Part shown: piece after piece, positions 43,024 to 51,219 of the stretch
Position numbering within the stretch: position 1 is the first letter of the stretch
Layout of the letters: every line of letters begins with the position of its first letter
Source: Candidatus Krumholzibacteriota bacterium
GTDB lineage: Bacteria > Krumholzibacteriota > Krumholzibacteriia > Krumholzibacteriales > Krumholzibacteriaceae
Assembly (NCBI GenBank): GCA_016931295.1
Contig: JAFGEZ010000001.1
Span: 62,001 to 126,000 of the forward strand
Direction of reading: 5' to 3'
DNA length: 64,000 nucleotides
Made by a program: the position numbers and the translations under genes
The notes under the pieces: model-generated
Databases searched by the model: none
What the model was told of the DNA's origin: nothing
What the model saw: the letters and a program-made list of their open reading frames with translations, nothing else

Positions 43024-44697
43024 TCAGTGGTGCCTGATCTCGTGCTGCCTGATCTTGTTGTGCAGGTGCTGCCGCGTGACGCCGAGGGCACCGGCGGCCT
43101 GCGTCACCTTGCCGCCCGACTCGCGGAGCGCCTCGGTGATGATGCGCTTCTCGACCACCAGCATCTTCTGCTTCAGGGTCTCCTGGCGGCCGAGCTGGTC
43201 GACGATGTCGTTGTGGCGGACGAAGTCGGCGAAATGCTCCCTCGTGAGCACATGGGATTCCCCGCTCAACGCGACGGCCCGTTCGATCGAGTTCTCCAGT
43301 TCCCGCACGTTGCCGGTCCACCGGTTCGCGAGGAGCGCCTTGATCGCCTCGGGGACGATCCGGAGATCATCCTTGTCCATCTTGCCGGCGTACTTCCGGA
43401 GGAAATGCTCGATGAGGGGGAGGATGTCCTCCACCCGGTCACGGAGCGGCGGGATGGAGATCGGCACCACGTTGAGACGGTAGAAGAGGTCCTGCCTGAA
43501 CCGCCCCGTCTTCACGTCTTCGGCGAGATCGCGGTTGGTGGCGGCGATCACCCGGACGTCCACGCGGCGCGGCGTGTTGTCGCCGACCCGCCTGATCTCG
43601 CCCTCCTGCAGGACACGGAGCAGCTTCACCTGCAGCTGGACCGGCATTTCGCCGATCTCGTCGAGGAAGATCGTTCCCCCGCTGGCCGTCTCGAACAATC
43701 CCTTCTTGTCGCTCACCGCGCCGGTGAACGAGCCCTTCACGTGGCCGAAGAGCTCGCTTTCGAGGAGCTGCTCGGGCATGGCGCCGCAGTTGATCGTGAC
43801 GAGCTGCCTGGTCTTGCGCGGACCGTTGAAGTGGATCGCGCGGGCGATGAGCTCCTTGCCGGTCCCCGTCTCTCCCTGGATGAGTACCGTCGTCGGATGC
43901 GGGGCGATCTTCGTGATCGTGTCGAAGATGTCGATCATCGACTTGCTCTTCCCGATGATCCCCGAGAACTCGTACCGCTCGGAGAGTTCCTGGCGAAGGC
44001 TCAGGTTCTCGCGTTCCAGGTTCTCGCGCGACAGGATGAGCTCGCCGTGCAGCCGGGCGTTCTCGATCGCGATCGCCGCCTGGGAGGCGAACGCTCCCAC
44101 GACCGAGATGTCGTCCGGGGAGAACTCGTTCTTGATCCGGTGGCTGTCGGTATAGATGACACCGATCACCTTCTCGTCGCGGACGATCGGCACGCAGACG
44201 GCCGTGCGCAGGTCGAGCGCGACGACGCTCTTCTTGTCCTTGAACTCGTCGTGCGTGTGGAGGTCGGAGAGGAAGAGCGGCTCCTTGCGGTTCACCGCAT
44301 CGTTGATGATGCTGTAACTCACCTCGAAATCCTTCTCCTCGAGGCGGTGCTCTTCCCGGTCGCGCGCGATGCGGAATCTCATGTCGCCGCCGCGGTCGGC
44401 GAGCATGAGGAACCCCCGGTCCGAATCGACGAGCTTGATGATCGAATCGACGATCGCCTCGAGCAGCTCATTGAGGTTCAGGGTCGAGTTGAGATTCCGG
44501 GAGATGCCGATCAACATCTCGAGTTTGCCCAGCCGGTGCTCCGTCTTCTCCAGCCTGGCGGAGAGATCCCTGTCCCGTTCGACGACCGTCGAGCGTCCGA
44601 TGTCGGCGAGGTCGCTCTCGACGTCATCGAAGAAGGCGGATGTCCTCTCGAGTTGTCCGGCGCCCGCCCGTTCGCCGTCCGTGTTGCCTGTGTCCAT
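43024..44697 (-). CDS. Sigma-54 enhancer-binding protein with GAF sensor
   Basis: A 557-residue activator. A coiled N-terminus (about 30-60) leads to a GAF domain (about 65-215: LVDSDRGFLMLADRGGDMRF, AVCVPIVRDEKVIGVIYTDS, ASQAAIAIENARLH). The AAA+ domain has GETGTGKE at 275-282, GSFTGA at 322-327 (a common variant of GAFTGA), TIFLDEIGEMP and the R-finger region, then a Fis-type helix-turn-helix KVTQAAGALGVTRQHLHNKI. AAAGGAG precedes the ATG at 44697; longer in-frame starts carry no conserved sequence. The histidine kinase gene upstream reads in the same direction, so the two may share a transcript. Confidence 0.9.
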   Translation of the reverse strand: MDTGNTDGERAGAGQLERTSAFFDDVESDLADIGRSTVVERDRDLSARLEKTEHRLGKLEMLIGISRNLNSTLNLNELLEAIVDSIIKLVDSDRGFLMLADRGGDMRFRIARDREEHRLEEKDFEVSYSIINDAVNRKEPLFLSDLHTHDEFKDKKSVVALDLRTAVCVPIVRDEKVIGVIYTDSHRIKNEFSPDDISVVGAFASQAAIAIENARLHGELILSRENLERENLSLRQELSERYEFSGIIGKSKSMIDIFDTITKIAPHPTTVLIQGETGTGKELIARAIHFNGPRKTRQLVTINCGAMPEQLLESELFGHVKGSFTGAVSDKKGLFETASGGTIFLDEIGEMPVQLQVKLLRVLQEGEIRRVGDNTPRRVDVRVIAATNRDLAEDVKTGRFRQDLFYRLNVVPISIPPLRDRVEDILPLIEHFLRKYAGKMDKDDLRIVPEAIKALLANRWTGNVRELENSIERAVALSGESHVLTREHFADFVRHNDIVDQLGRQETLKQKMLVVEKRIITEALRESGGKVTQAAGALGVTRQHLHNKIRQHEIRHH

Positions 44698-44999
44698 GTC
44701 GCCCCACTCCTTTCCGTGCCCGGTGTCCCCGCCCGCCTCCTGCTCGCGGTGGCCGGGACGGTGTCCCGCGATCAGCTGTCCCCGTCTCGTATTCGAGCGA
44801 ACCGTGTGTTCATGATCCGTCTTTCCGCGGCCGTTCCGTGAACGCATTGACGATCGTCCCGAATCCCCGGCGTTCGTGCATCGCCGCCGGTATTCGCCCA
44901 TCTTTCTTCCGCGCAACGGGATGCGCTTTCAGCACCCATCGCCGACCTGCGGGCACGCGATCTGCTGTCTCCCCGGCGCGGGAGGTGAGAACGATGAGA
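44698..44999. other. Gap between the histidine kinase and GAF activator genes
   Basis: These 302 bases hold no gene or clear promoter that I can support. Both flanking genes read on the minus strand. The reading frame of the activator stays open upstream but without conserved sequence. Confidence 0.5.
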
Positions 45000-45935
45000 T
45001 TACCGGACGATCCCGGGGATCCCTTCGTCTTCCGCGTCGACGGATGACAGTCCCGCGATCTTCGTTTCCATGCCGCGAGGCCCCTCGCGGCGCGATTCCC
45101 GTTCCGGGCGGGCCTGGATCGGCAGGAGGACGATGAACGTCGTCTTGCCCTGCCTGCTCGCGTGCTCTATCAGGCCGCCGTTCTGCTCGACGATCCGCGC
45201 CGCGGTGTACAGCCCGAGGCCGGGGTGCCTGAACTTGTCGTCGGGCATCCATTTCGTCGAATAGGAGGGCTTGAATATGCTCTCTGCGATCTCCCCGGGG
45301 ATTCCCGCGCCGTTGTCCGTCACCTCGATCATCGCGTTGTCGCCGCGCAGGTCCGTCCTGATGATTACCTTTCCGTTCTCGCCGGTGGAGACGGATTCGA
45401 TGGCGTTCATGACCAGGTTGTGGATCACGAGGAAGCAATCGCATTCCCGTATCTCCATCTCGGGGATGTGCCGGTTGAGGCGGAGGACGATCCGCGGCGC
45501 GCCCGCGCCGCCGTGATCGCTCAACTGGTCGACGAAGCGGTCGACGACCCGGTTCAGGTCGATCGTCTCGACGGGAACCGGCGGTGTCCACGTGCCCGCG
45601 ATGAGATTGTCGAGCATGCCGTCGATCAGCCGGCAGCACGCGCGGAGCCGCTCGCGGAGCCGGTCGAGATCCTTCCGGCCGACCGCCACGGTGTCCGTCG
45701 CGGCGCATTCGCCGCCGCAGGGGAGCCCCGGCTCGATCGGCGGGCTCGTCTCGCCGATCAGCCGCTCGATATCACGGCGCAACGCCCGGAACGGCGTGAC
45801 CATCCCGTGCGCCATGCACCGTGAAAGGTCGCTCAGCCGGGCGCCGGATTTCAGCTTGCGTATCTGGCGCTCCTTGCGGAGCACGATCTTCTCGAGGTTA
45901 TCGATGTATCGATCCAGGTCGCGCTCTCTCATCAT
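45000..45935 (-). CDS. Soluble histidine kinase without sensor domain
   Basis: A 311-residue kinase. A coiled-coil start (RDLDRYIDNLEKIVLRKERQIRKLK) leads to the dimerisation/phosphoacceptor segment LSRCMAHGMVTPFRAL with His43. The catalytic HATPase domain has the N box NLVMNAIES, the G1 box VTDNGAGIP and G2 HPGLGLYTAARIVEQNGG. There is no membrane segment and no PAS, GAF or HAMP domain, so its input must come through a partner or its coiled coil. Two adjacent ATG codons (45935, 45932) are possible after AAAGG. It lies upstream of the GAF activator, behind a near-consensus sigma-54 promoter. Confidence 0.85.
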   Translation of the reverse strand: MMRERDLDRYIDNLEKIVLRKERQIRKLKSGARLSDLSRCMAHGMVTPFRALRRDIERLIGETSPPIEPGLPCGGECAATDTVAVGRKDLDRLRERLRACCRLIDGMLDNLIAGTWTPPVPVETIDLNRVVDRFVDQLSDHGGAGAPRIVLRLNRHIPEMEIRECDCFLVIHNLVMNAIESVSTGENGKVIIRTDLRGDNAMIEVTDNGAGIPGEIAESIFKPSYSTKWMPDDKFRHPGLGLYTAARIVEQNGGLIEHASRQGKTTFIVLLPIQARPERESRREGPRGMETKIAGLSSVDAEDEGIPGIVR

Positions 45936-46138
45936 ATACCTTTCAAGCCTGTTCCCCTCCGGCCGAAAGGGTATGGTTCGGTTGCCGGTAGTCACGGAAC
46001 CGGGAATATCGCGTGTCCCGCCGGACCGACGATCCGGCGGTTCGAAACGTCTCGTCGTGGTAGCCGTATCACCTCCCTCAGTGTACGGGCCCGGTAAGCC
46101 TTTTTTTTCCAAGGCTATACCAACCCGCGAATATCGAG

Positions 46139-46154
46139 GGCAAGTGCCGTGCCA
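46139..46154 (-). promoter_or_regulatory. Sigma-54 promoter of the histidine kinase gene
   Basis: On the minus strand it reads TGGCACG, four bases, TTGCC. The -24 box is perfect, the GG and GC cores are ten bases apart, and only the last position of TTGCW differs. Start would be near 46128, with a leader of about 190 bases to the kinase ATG. Confidence 0.7.
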
Positions 46155-46427
46155 CGCGTCGGTCGAGCGTAAAGATATCATAATAACCTTGCTTGCAATG
46201 AGTTGCGGGCCCGTCGGCAGCGCGGGGAGCCCGGGATCGTCACCGGCCGCACCGGGATGTGTCAACAAATGTTTACGACCGACGGTGACGGGCGGGCGCA
46301 ACCCCCTTGTTTGAAAACGGTTGTGAGAATCGTAAATGAATCGGTACAATAGTAAAATATATTTGACTGTATTGCAATGGAAAAAGACGGACGGGTGAAC
46401 GGTATGGGTGAATAATTCCAGCATGGA

Positions 46428-46457
46428 TTGACATGGGCGGCTGCGATCTGATACAAT
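46428..46457 (+). promoter_or_regulatory. Sigma-70-type promoter of the small exported protein
   Basis: A perfect TTGACA at 46428-46433 and TACAAT at 46452-46457 are 18 bases apart, about 95 bases before the ATG at 46554. Confidence 0.6.
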
Positions 46458-46553
46458 AATCGAAAGCGGTTCCTTTCGATGGTTCGACATTCTGGAATCG
46501 ACGGGACGTACCGACCGCGTGCACGAACATCGCATCCGAGGTTCGAGGTCAGT

Positions 46554-46904
46554 ATGAAACGTGTGACGCGAGCGGGATCGCCGCTTTTCCTGTATCTGTC
46601 GGCCCTGTGTCTTCTCTGCGCCCTTGCCGGCCCCCTCCGTGCGGCCGAGCCGCGGCCGGCGACCTTCTCGATCTACGGACTGACGGTCGGGGGGGAACCG
46701 GGCGAGGATCCCCATCTCAGGATAAAGGACCCGGCGATCGTCACCGACCCGGTGGGGATCGACGGATACCCGCGCTCGCCGCTGGCGACGGGCGACCGTT
46801 CCGGCGACCTGCCGGTCGCTGCGCGGCCGCGGGCCGCCTTGCGCCGGATGCCCCTCAGATTCTGGCTGTATTTTCTCGGAGGAGTCCGCGCACCGGTCCG
46901 GTGA
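46554..46904 (+). CDS. Small exported protein of unknown function
   Basis: A 116-residue protein with a signal peptide (1-31; LFLYLSALCLLCALAGPLRAA). The mature part (PATFSIYGLTVGGEPGEDPH, IVTDPVGIDGYPRSP) has no motif I recognise and ends with a hydrophobic FWLYFLGGV. GAGGTC precedes the ATG. The TPR activator gene begins 20 bases after the stop, so the two are likely co-transcribed and might form a signal-and-regulator pair; that link is inference. Confidence 0.6.
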   Translation: MKRVTRAGSPLFLYLSALCLLCALAGPLRAAEPRPATFSIYGLTVGGEPGEDPHLRIKDPAIVTDPVGIDGYPRSPLATGDRSGDLPVAARPRAALRRMPLRFWLYFLGGVRAPVR

Positions 46905-46924
46905 GCGGCGGGAGAGATACCGTC

Positions 46925-49360
46925 ATGCGTGAAGACCGCAACGATATCGATCGCATCCTCGGGGAGGCCGCCGCGTGCCGCCGGCGAGGCGATTATCGCG
47001 CCGCGGCGCGGTTCGCCGACGAGGCCTACCGCCGCAGCGGGCCGGAGCACGGGCGGCGCCGCTGCCTCGCCGCGCTCGAGGCGGCGAGAGGCTCCTACGG
47101 CCTGGCGCGATTCGACGAGTGCCGCCGGCGTGTCGCGGAGGCGCGCGATCTCGCCGGCGAGCTCGATGCCTCGGTCCGGCGGCGGATCGACGTGGAATCG
47201 TCGATCCTTCTCGCCAACGTCCATCGCCGCCGCAGCGAGTACCGGAAGGCGCTCGATCTGCTCGAACGACTCGACGGCCTTCCCGGCGTGGACGCTCCCG
47301 GGCTCGTCGCCGAGCGGTTGCTCGTCGAGGGCGCGTGTCTCTTCTATCTCAACCGCGAGGAGGAGGCCGAGAGGCGGCTGGAGTCGGCGCTCGGCCTCGC
47401 GACGCATCACGCCCACGCCGCCTTGCAGTCGCGGATACTCGCGATGATCTCCCTTCTCGCGCTGAACAGGGGATTGACGGGGTCGGCCGCGGAGTATGCG
47501 CGCAGGGCGCTGCGGATCTGCCGGGAGGGGGGAGACGCGTACGGCGAGGCGGCCGCGGCGCTGAACCTCGCCCTGACGCTGACCCGGCGCGGCGAGTTCG
47601 CCGAGGCGAAAAGACACGCCACCACGGCGAGACGGGCCTTCGCGGCCGTCGGCTGGCGCGCGGGTCACTGCCGGGCCACGCTCGCCCTGGGGATCGTCAG
47701 GAGCCGGGCCGGCGATGCGCGGGGCGCGGTCGGTCTCTTCAGGAAGGCCGAGAGGCTCGCCGCCGCGGACGGCTATCGGCGCGAAGAGTGCATCGCCCTC
47801 TGCGCGATGGGCGGCATCCGCCTCGAGCAGGGGATGCTCTCCAAGGCCGACCGGATGTTCAGGCGGTGTCTCGACATGGCCATGGCCTTCGCTCCCGGCG
47901 GCGACATGGTCGCCGAGGCCAACCGGCGGATCGGCCAGCTCTTCCTCGCCCGGGGCGCGGCCGCGCCGGCCGTCGTCCACCTCAGGAAGGCCGCGAACCT
48001 CGCGCGGGAGCTCCGGGATCGCCGCGCGGAGGGCGTCGCCGGACGTCTCCTCGGGCTGTGCTACCTGAATCTGGGCGATGTGGCGAAGGCGATGTCGCAC
48101 TTCGACGCGGCATGCGGCCTGCTGCGACGCGCCGGCTGTCTTTTCGATCTGGCGGAGACCCGTGTGGCTGTCGCAGAGGCGATCCTCGCCCGCCTCGACG
48201 ACCAGGACACACCGGCGGCCGACCTCGACGGCGCCTGGGGGGGCGTCCTCGAGGCGATGCACCTCCTCGAGGGGATGGACGCGGAGATCCTGAAGAAGAG
48301 GGCCGGCGAGCTTCTGGGGATCCTCTCGGCCCGGCGGCGGACGGCCGCGGCCGTCGAGCCCGACCGGCGGACGGGGATGGTCGAGATCCGGTTCTCCGAC
48401 GAGTACCTCATCGCCGATCGCCTCGTGGCCGCGTCCGATGCGATGCTGGGCGTCCTGCGGCAGATCAGGTTCGCCGCCTCGTTCGAGCGTCCGGTCCTCG
48501 TGACGGGCGAGACGGGAACGGGCAAGGAGCTCGTCGCCCGGACGATCCACGAGTCGGGAGACCGCCGCGATCGTCCTTTCGTCGCGGTCAACTGCGCGGC
48601 GATCCCCGATCATCTCTTCGAGAGCGAGTTCTTCGGCCACCGGAAGGGATCGTTCACCGGCGCCTTCACCGACCGCACGGGGATCTTCGAGGAGGCGGCG
48701 GGTGGCACGCTCTTCCTCGACGAGGTCGGCGAGCTCTCGACGCTCCAGCAGGTCAAGCTGCTCCGTATCCTCCAGGAAGGCCGGGTGCGGCGTCTCGGCG
48801 AGAACGTCGAGCGTCCGGTCGACGTGCGCATCATCTCCGCCACGAACCGGGAACTCGAACGGAAGATCGAGGCATCGACCTTCCGGGAGGATTTCTATTA
48901 CCGGATCAACGCCGAGCACATCCATCTCCCGCCGCTCAGGACCAGGCCCGAGGACGTGATGCCGCTCGTCTCGTATTTCCTCTGCGGGCGAAAGGAGGGC
49001 CGGGAGACGGTGCGCGTCGAGAGCGGGGCGCTGCGACGCCTCCAGCGGTACTCGTGGCCCGGCAACGTCCGCGAGCTCTTCACCGTGCTCGACCGCGTGC
49101 GGCATCTCGGCCCCGGCGGCGTCGTCACGATGGAGATGCTGCCAGCGAGGCTCGGCGAAGGCGCCGCCGGCGGCCGGGGCGAGGCCGTTCCGTCCGCCGG
49201 GGCGGTCCGCACCACTGACAGCCTGCGGAAGGCCCTCAGCATGTGCAACGGAAACAAGACGGCCGCCGCCCGGTGGCTCGGCATCTCCCGCGGCACGCTC
49301 TACAAGGAGTTGCGCCGGGCCGGCCTCTCGAACCTCATCAGCGGCCCCCGAACGGCCTGA
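46925..49360 (+). CDS. Sigma-54 enhancer-binding protein with long TPR sensor region
   Basis: An 811-residue activator. Residues 1-480 are a long series of TPR-type helix pairs (for example YRAAARFADEAYRR, GEFAEAKRHATTARRAFAAVG, GDVAKAMSHFDAACGLL), a likely protein-binding superhelix. The AAA+ domain has GETGTGKE at 528, GSFTGA at 575-580, TLFLDEVGELS, and a Fis-type helix-turn-helix NKTAAARWLGISRGTLYKEL. There is no receiver domain, so the input is probably a protein or peptide bound by the TPRs. GGGAGAG precedes the ATG. It probably shares the transcript of the small exported protein. Confidence 0.9.
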   Translation: MREDRNDIDRILGEAAACRRRGDYRAAARFADEAYRRSGPEHGRRRCLAALEAARGSYGLARFDECRRRVAEARDLAGELDASVRRRIDVESSILLANVHRRRSEYRKALDLLERLDGLPGVDAPGLVAERLLVEGACLFYLNREEEAERRLESALGLATHHAHAALQSRILAMISLLALNRGLTGSAAEYARRALRICREGGDAYGEAAAALNLALTLTRRGEFAEAKRHATTARRAFAAVGWRAGHCRATLALGIVRSRAGDARGAVGLFRKAERLAAADGYRREECIALCAMGGIRLEQGMLSKADRMFRRCLDMAMAFAPGGDMVAEANRRIGQLFLARGAAAPAVVHLRKAANLARELRDRRAEGVAGRLLGLCYLNLGDVAKAMSHFDAACGLLRRAGCLFDLAETRVAVAEAILARLDDQDTPAADLDGAWGGVLEAMHLLEGMDAEILKKRAGELLGILSARRRTAAAVEPDRRTGMVEIRFSDEYLIADRLVAASDAMLGVLRQIRFAASFERPVLVTGETGTGKELVARTIHESGDRRDRPFVAVNCAAIPDHLFESEFFGHRKGSFTGAFTDRTGIFEEAAGGTLFLDEVGELSTLQQVKLLRILQEGRVRRLGENVERPVDVRIISATNRELERKIEASTFREDFYYRINAEHIHLPPLRTRPEDVMPLVSYFLCGRKEGRETVRVESGALRRLQRYSWPGNVRELFTVLDRVRHLGPGGVVTMEMLPARLGEGAAGGRGEAVPSAGAVRTTDSLRKALSMCNGNKTAAARWLGISRGTLYKELRRAGLSNLISGPRTA

Positions 49361-49863
49361 TCTACGTCCTCCGCCGATCCCGTCAACACTGTTCATACTG
49401 TCAACGGTCCTGGTGGCGCCGTCAACTCGCGCAACGATCGGACATTGTCGCAGGCGGGCCCTCCAGCCGGTCAACGCCGTGAACAGTGCGCGCCCGCGCC
49501 GCGGCGTCCGTCGAAATCGGCCAGGCGGAACGGGCTCCTGGTGCCGATCCCTCAGAATGTTCTATTGTAACGGGTTGCGGCCATCCGCGCGACGCCGCTC
49601 CCTCGCTCCGGCGGGGCGCCGTGCCGTGGCACGGAACGTGATATATGGAGAGATCGAGCTTTGCAGATCAATCCTTGCTCGACGCATTCCGGGAGCGAGG
49701 ACGACCGTTTGAAAAGAACCGTCCGCTCGCTGTGGCTCCGCTCTCAGTCCCCCCGTCGCGCAACTGCCACAGCTGGATGGTTCTTTTCTTTTTCACGCCG
49801 CCGGCGGCATCATCCGGCCGCCGGCGGGATCGATGGATCGGGAACCGGGAAAGGAGGCATGTC
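49361..49863. other. Long intergenic region with repeated GTCAAC and inverted TGAACAGT elements
   Basis: No gene is supported in these 503 bases. GTCAAC occurs four times in one orientation at 49382, 49400, 49421 and 49470. CACTGTTCA at 49387-49395 and TGAACAGTG at 49480-49488 form an inverted pair. A hairpin CGTGCC/GGCACG lies near 49620-49633, and only a weak sigma-54-like match follows it. Downstream is the three-gene lipoprotein/membrane set. Confidence 0.55.
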
Positions 49864-50628
49864 ATGATGCGTGAATGCATGCGTATGATCGCGATCGTGT
49901 GCATCCCGGGGTTTCTGTTCGCGTCATGCGCGAACGACGGTTTCGTGGCGCCGGAGGAGAAGGTGGCCGCCGGGGAAGTCACGGCGGGAGAGGTGCACAA
50001 CCTGATCGTCGGTGCCTACCTGGAGCGCTGTCCGCGGCGCGGCGAGCTGACGAGGGAGGCACGCGTCGACGCGTACGTGGAAGCGGCCCGGGCTGTCTGC
50101 GAGGAGCGGCGTTTCGATTACGAGCCCGACCGCGAGCGGATGCTCGGATTCCTGGCGATGGCCGAACGGTGGAAAGCCGAGGGCGTATGGGACATCTACG
50201 ATCCGGCGTCGACCTCTCCGGATGAGGTCATCGACCGGTTCGTCGAGGCCGGCGTGATCCCCGCCGGGCACGGGCCGTATCTGCATCGGCTGTTCGAGGG
50301 ATTGCGATCGCAGGGCATCGAGCCGCGCGGACCGCTCACCTGCGAGGCGGCGCCGTGCGACGAGATGGAGGAGATCAGGATATTTTTACGGAAATCCTGC
50401 GAACTCTGGTACGATCGGGAAGGTCCCGTACCGATCGAGTTCGGTGATGACATCGAGCGGGCGGACTGGTGGAAGAAAGCTGCGAAGTACGTCTGCGTTG
50501 GCGCGTGCGACGGTCTCGCCGGCATGGCGGCGTATTTCGCGACCGCTGGGAATCCTTTCGCAACGGGCTTCTTCGGTGGCATCGCGTCGGTCGCCGCCTA
50601 CGACGCCTTCGACGAAAGAGGATGGTAA
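49864..50628 (+). CDS. Lipoprotein of unknown function
   Basis: A 254-residue lipoprotein with lipobox FLFASC. The mature part is helical and charged (GEVHNLIVGAYLERCPRRGE, FDYEPDRERMLGFLAMAERW) with CEAAPCDEMEEI in the middle and a hydrophobic, glycine-rich end (CDGLAGMAAYFATAGNPFAT) that could insert in a membrane. I do not recognise a family. AAAGGAGG precedes ATGATG at 49864. Two tiny membrane-protein genes follow within 300 bases and read in the same direction. Confidence 0.65.
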   Translation: MMRECMRMIAIVCIPGFLFASCANDGFVAPEEKVAAGEVTAGEVHNLIVGAYLERCPRRGELTREARVDAYVEAARAVCEERRFDYEPDRERMLGFLAMAERWKAEGVWDIYDPASTSPDEVIDRFVEAGVIPAGHGPYLHRLFEGLRSQGIEPRGPLTCEAAPCDEMEEIRIFLRKSCELWYDREGPVPIEFGDDIERADWWKKAAKYVCVGACDGLAGMAAYFATAGNPFATGFFGGIASVAAYDAFDERGW

Positions 50629-50643
50629 GGAGGAGAGTGGACG

Positions 50644-50820
50644 ATGAGCATGAAAGCAGCGATCGTCGCGATCGTCGTCGCCCAGGTCGTCGTCATGGCG
50701 ACGATGCAGGTCTGCAGAAGCCGGGGGCTCTGGACGAGCCGCCGGTCGGCGGGTTTCGCCGTCTTCGGTCTCGAAGTGGTGTTCGTGTCGCTCTCGCTCT
50801 GGATAGCGGGACTCATCTAG
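50644..50820 (+). CDS. Small membrane protein (58 residues)
   Basis: A 58-residue protein, too short to stand out by length but with AAGGAGGAG ideally placed before the ATG at 50644. It starts MSMKAAIVAIVVAQVVVMAT, a first membrane segment, followed by a short Arg-rich loop (CRSRGLWTSRRS) and a second hydrophobic segment ending LSLWIAGLI. It begins 15 bases after the lipoprotein stop. The function is unknown. Confidence 0.6.
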   Translation: MSMKAAIVAIVVAQVVVMATMQVCRSRGLWTSRRSAGFAVFGLEVVFVSLSLWIAGLI

Positions 50821-50909
50821 GTTGCCGCGTGACCGACGCGAACGCCGCGCGGTGACCCGTGGCGATCCGTGCGCGGCGTCTGGCCGCCGCGTGAAGGAGG
50901 GGAACGACC

Positions 50910-51158
50910 ATGACCGGAGAGATTGTCGCCGTCGTCGCGACGGCGGCCGTTATCCTCCTGTTGCAGGTTGTCGCGAGGACGTTCTGGAAGACCGATCTCG
51001 GGCGGTTCGGCGCAACGGCGCTGGTTTTGCTCCTGTTGCCGTCGTCGCTCATGTTCGCGCGGCATGTCGGTGAGAGCAACGAGCCGGCGACGATCCTCGT
51101 CTGCTCGTTCATCGGCGCGGTCCTGCTTTTCAGGGAATCGGGAAGGGGACGGGAATAG
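50910..51158 (+). CDS. Small membrane protein (82 residues)
   Basis: An 82-residue protein with two or three hydrophobic segments (VAVVATAAVILLLQVV, ATALVLLLLPSSLMF, ATILVCSFIGAVLLF) and an Arg/Glu-rich tail. GAAGGAGGGG precedes the ATG. It ends the set of lipoprotein and two small membrane proteins and is convergent with the giant kinase gene. No family is recognised. Confidence 0.6.
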   Translation: MTGEIVAVVATAAVILLLQVVARTFWKTDLGRFGATALVLLLLPSSLMFARHVGESNEPATILVCSFIGAVLLFRESGRGRE

Positions 51159-51219
51159 GGACCGGCGCGGAGCCGCACGCCGCGCGCAGAGCATGGGAAC
51201 GCAAGCCCGCTCCCGCCTC

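Larger units (their letters stand above)
45936..46553. other. Divergent regulatory region with sigma-54 and sigma-70 elements
   Basis: No gene is supported in these 618 bases. It contains a sigma-54-type promoter towards the kinase (46139-46154), a sigma-70-type promoter towards the exported protein (46428-46457), an inverted repeat CGTCGGTCG/CGACCGACG at 46157-46165 and 46276-46284, and an AT-rich core (46321-46380 has 18 G+C of 60). Confidence 0.6.

Noticed and set aside
46673-49474. A 933-codon open frame antisense to the TPR activator
   Set aside because: The composition is a mirror of the real gene, with no conserved motifs or ribosome-binding site; the plus-strand AAA+ and helix-turn-helix motifs are decisive.
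49627-49642. TGGCACG followed by GTGAT, a possible sigma-54 promoter
   Set aside because: The -24 box is perfect but the -12 box lacks the essential GC, and the sequence is half of a hairpin (CGTGCC/GGCACG). Too weak to call.
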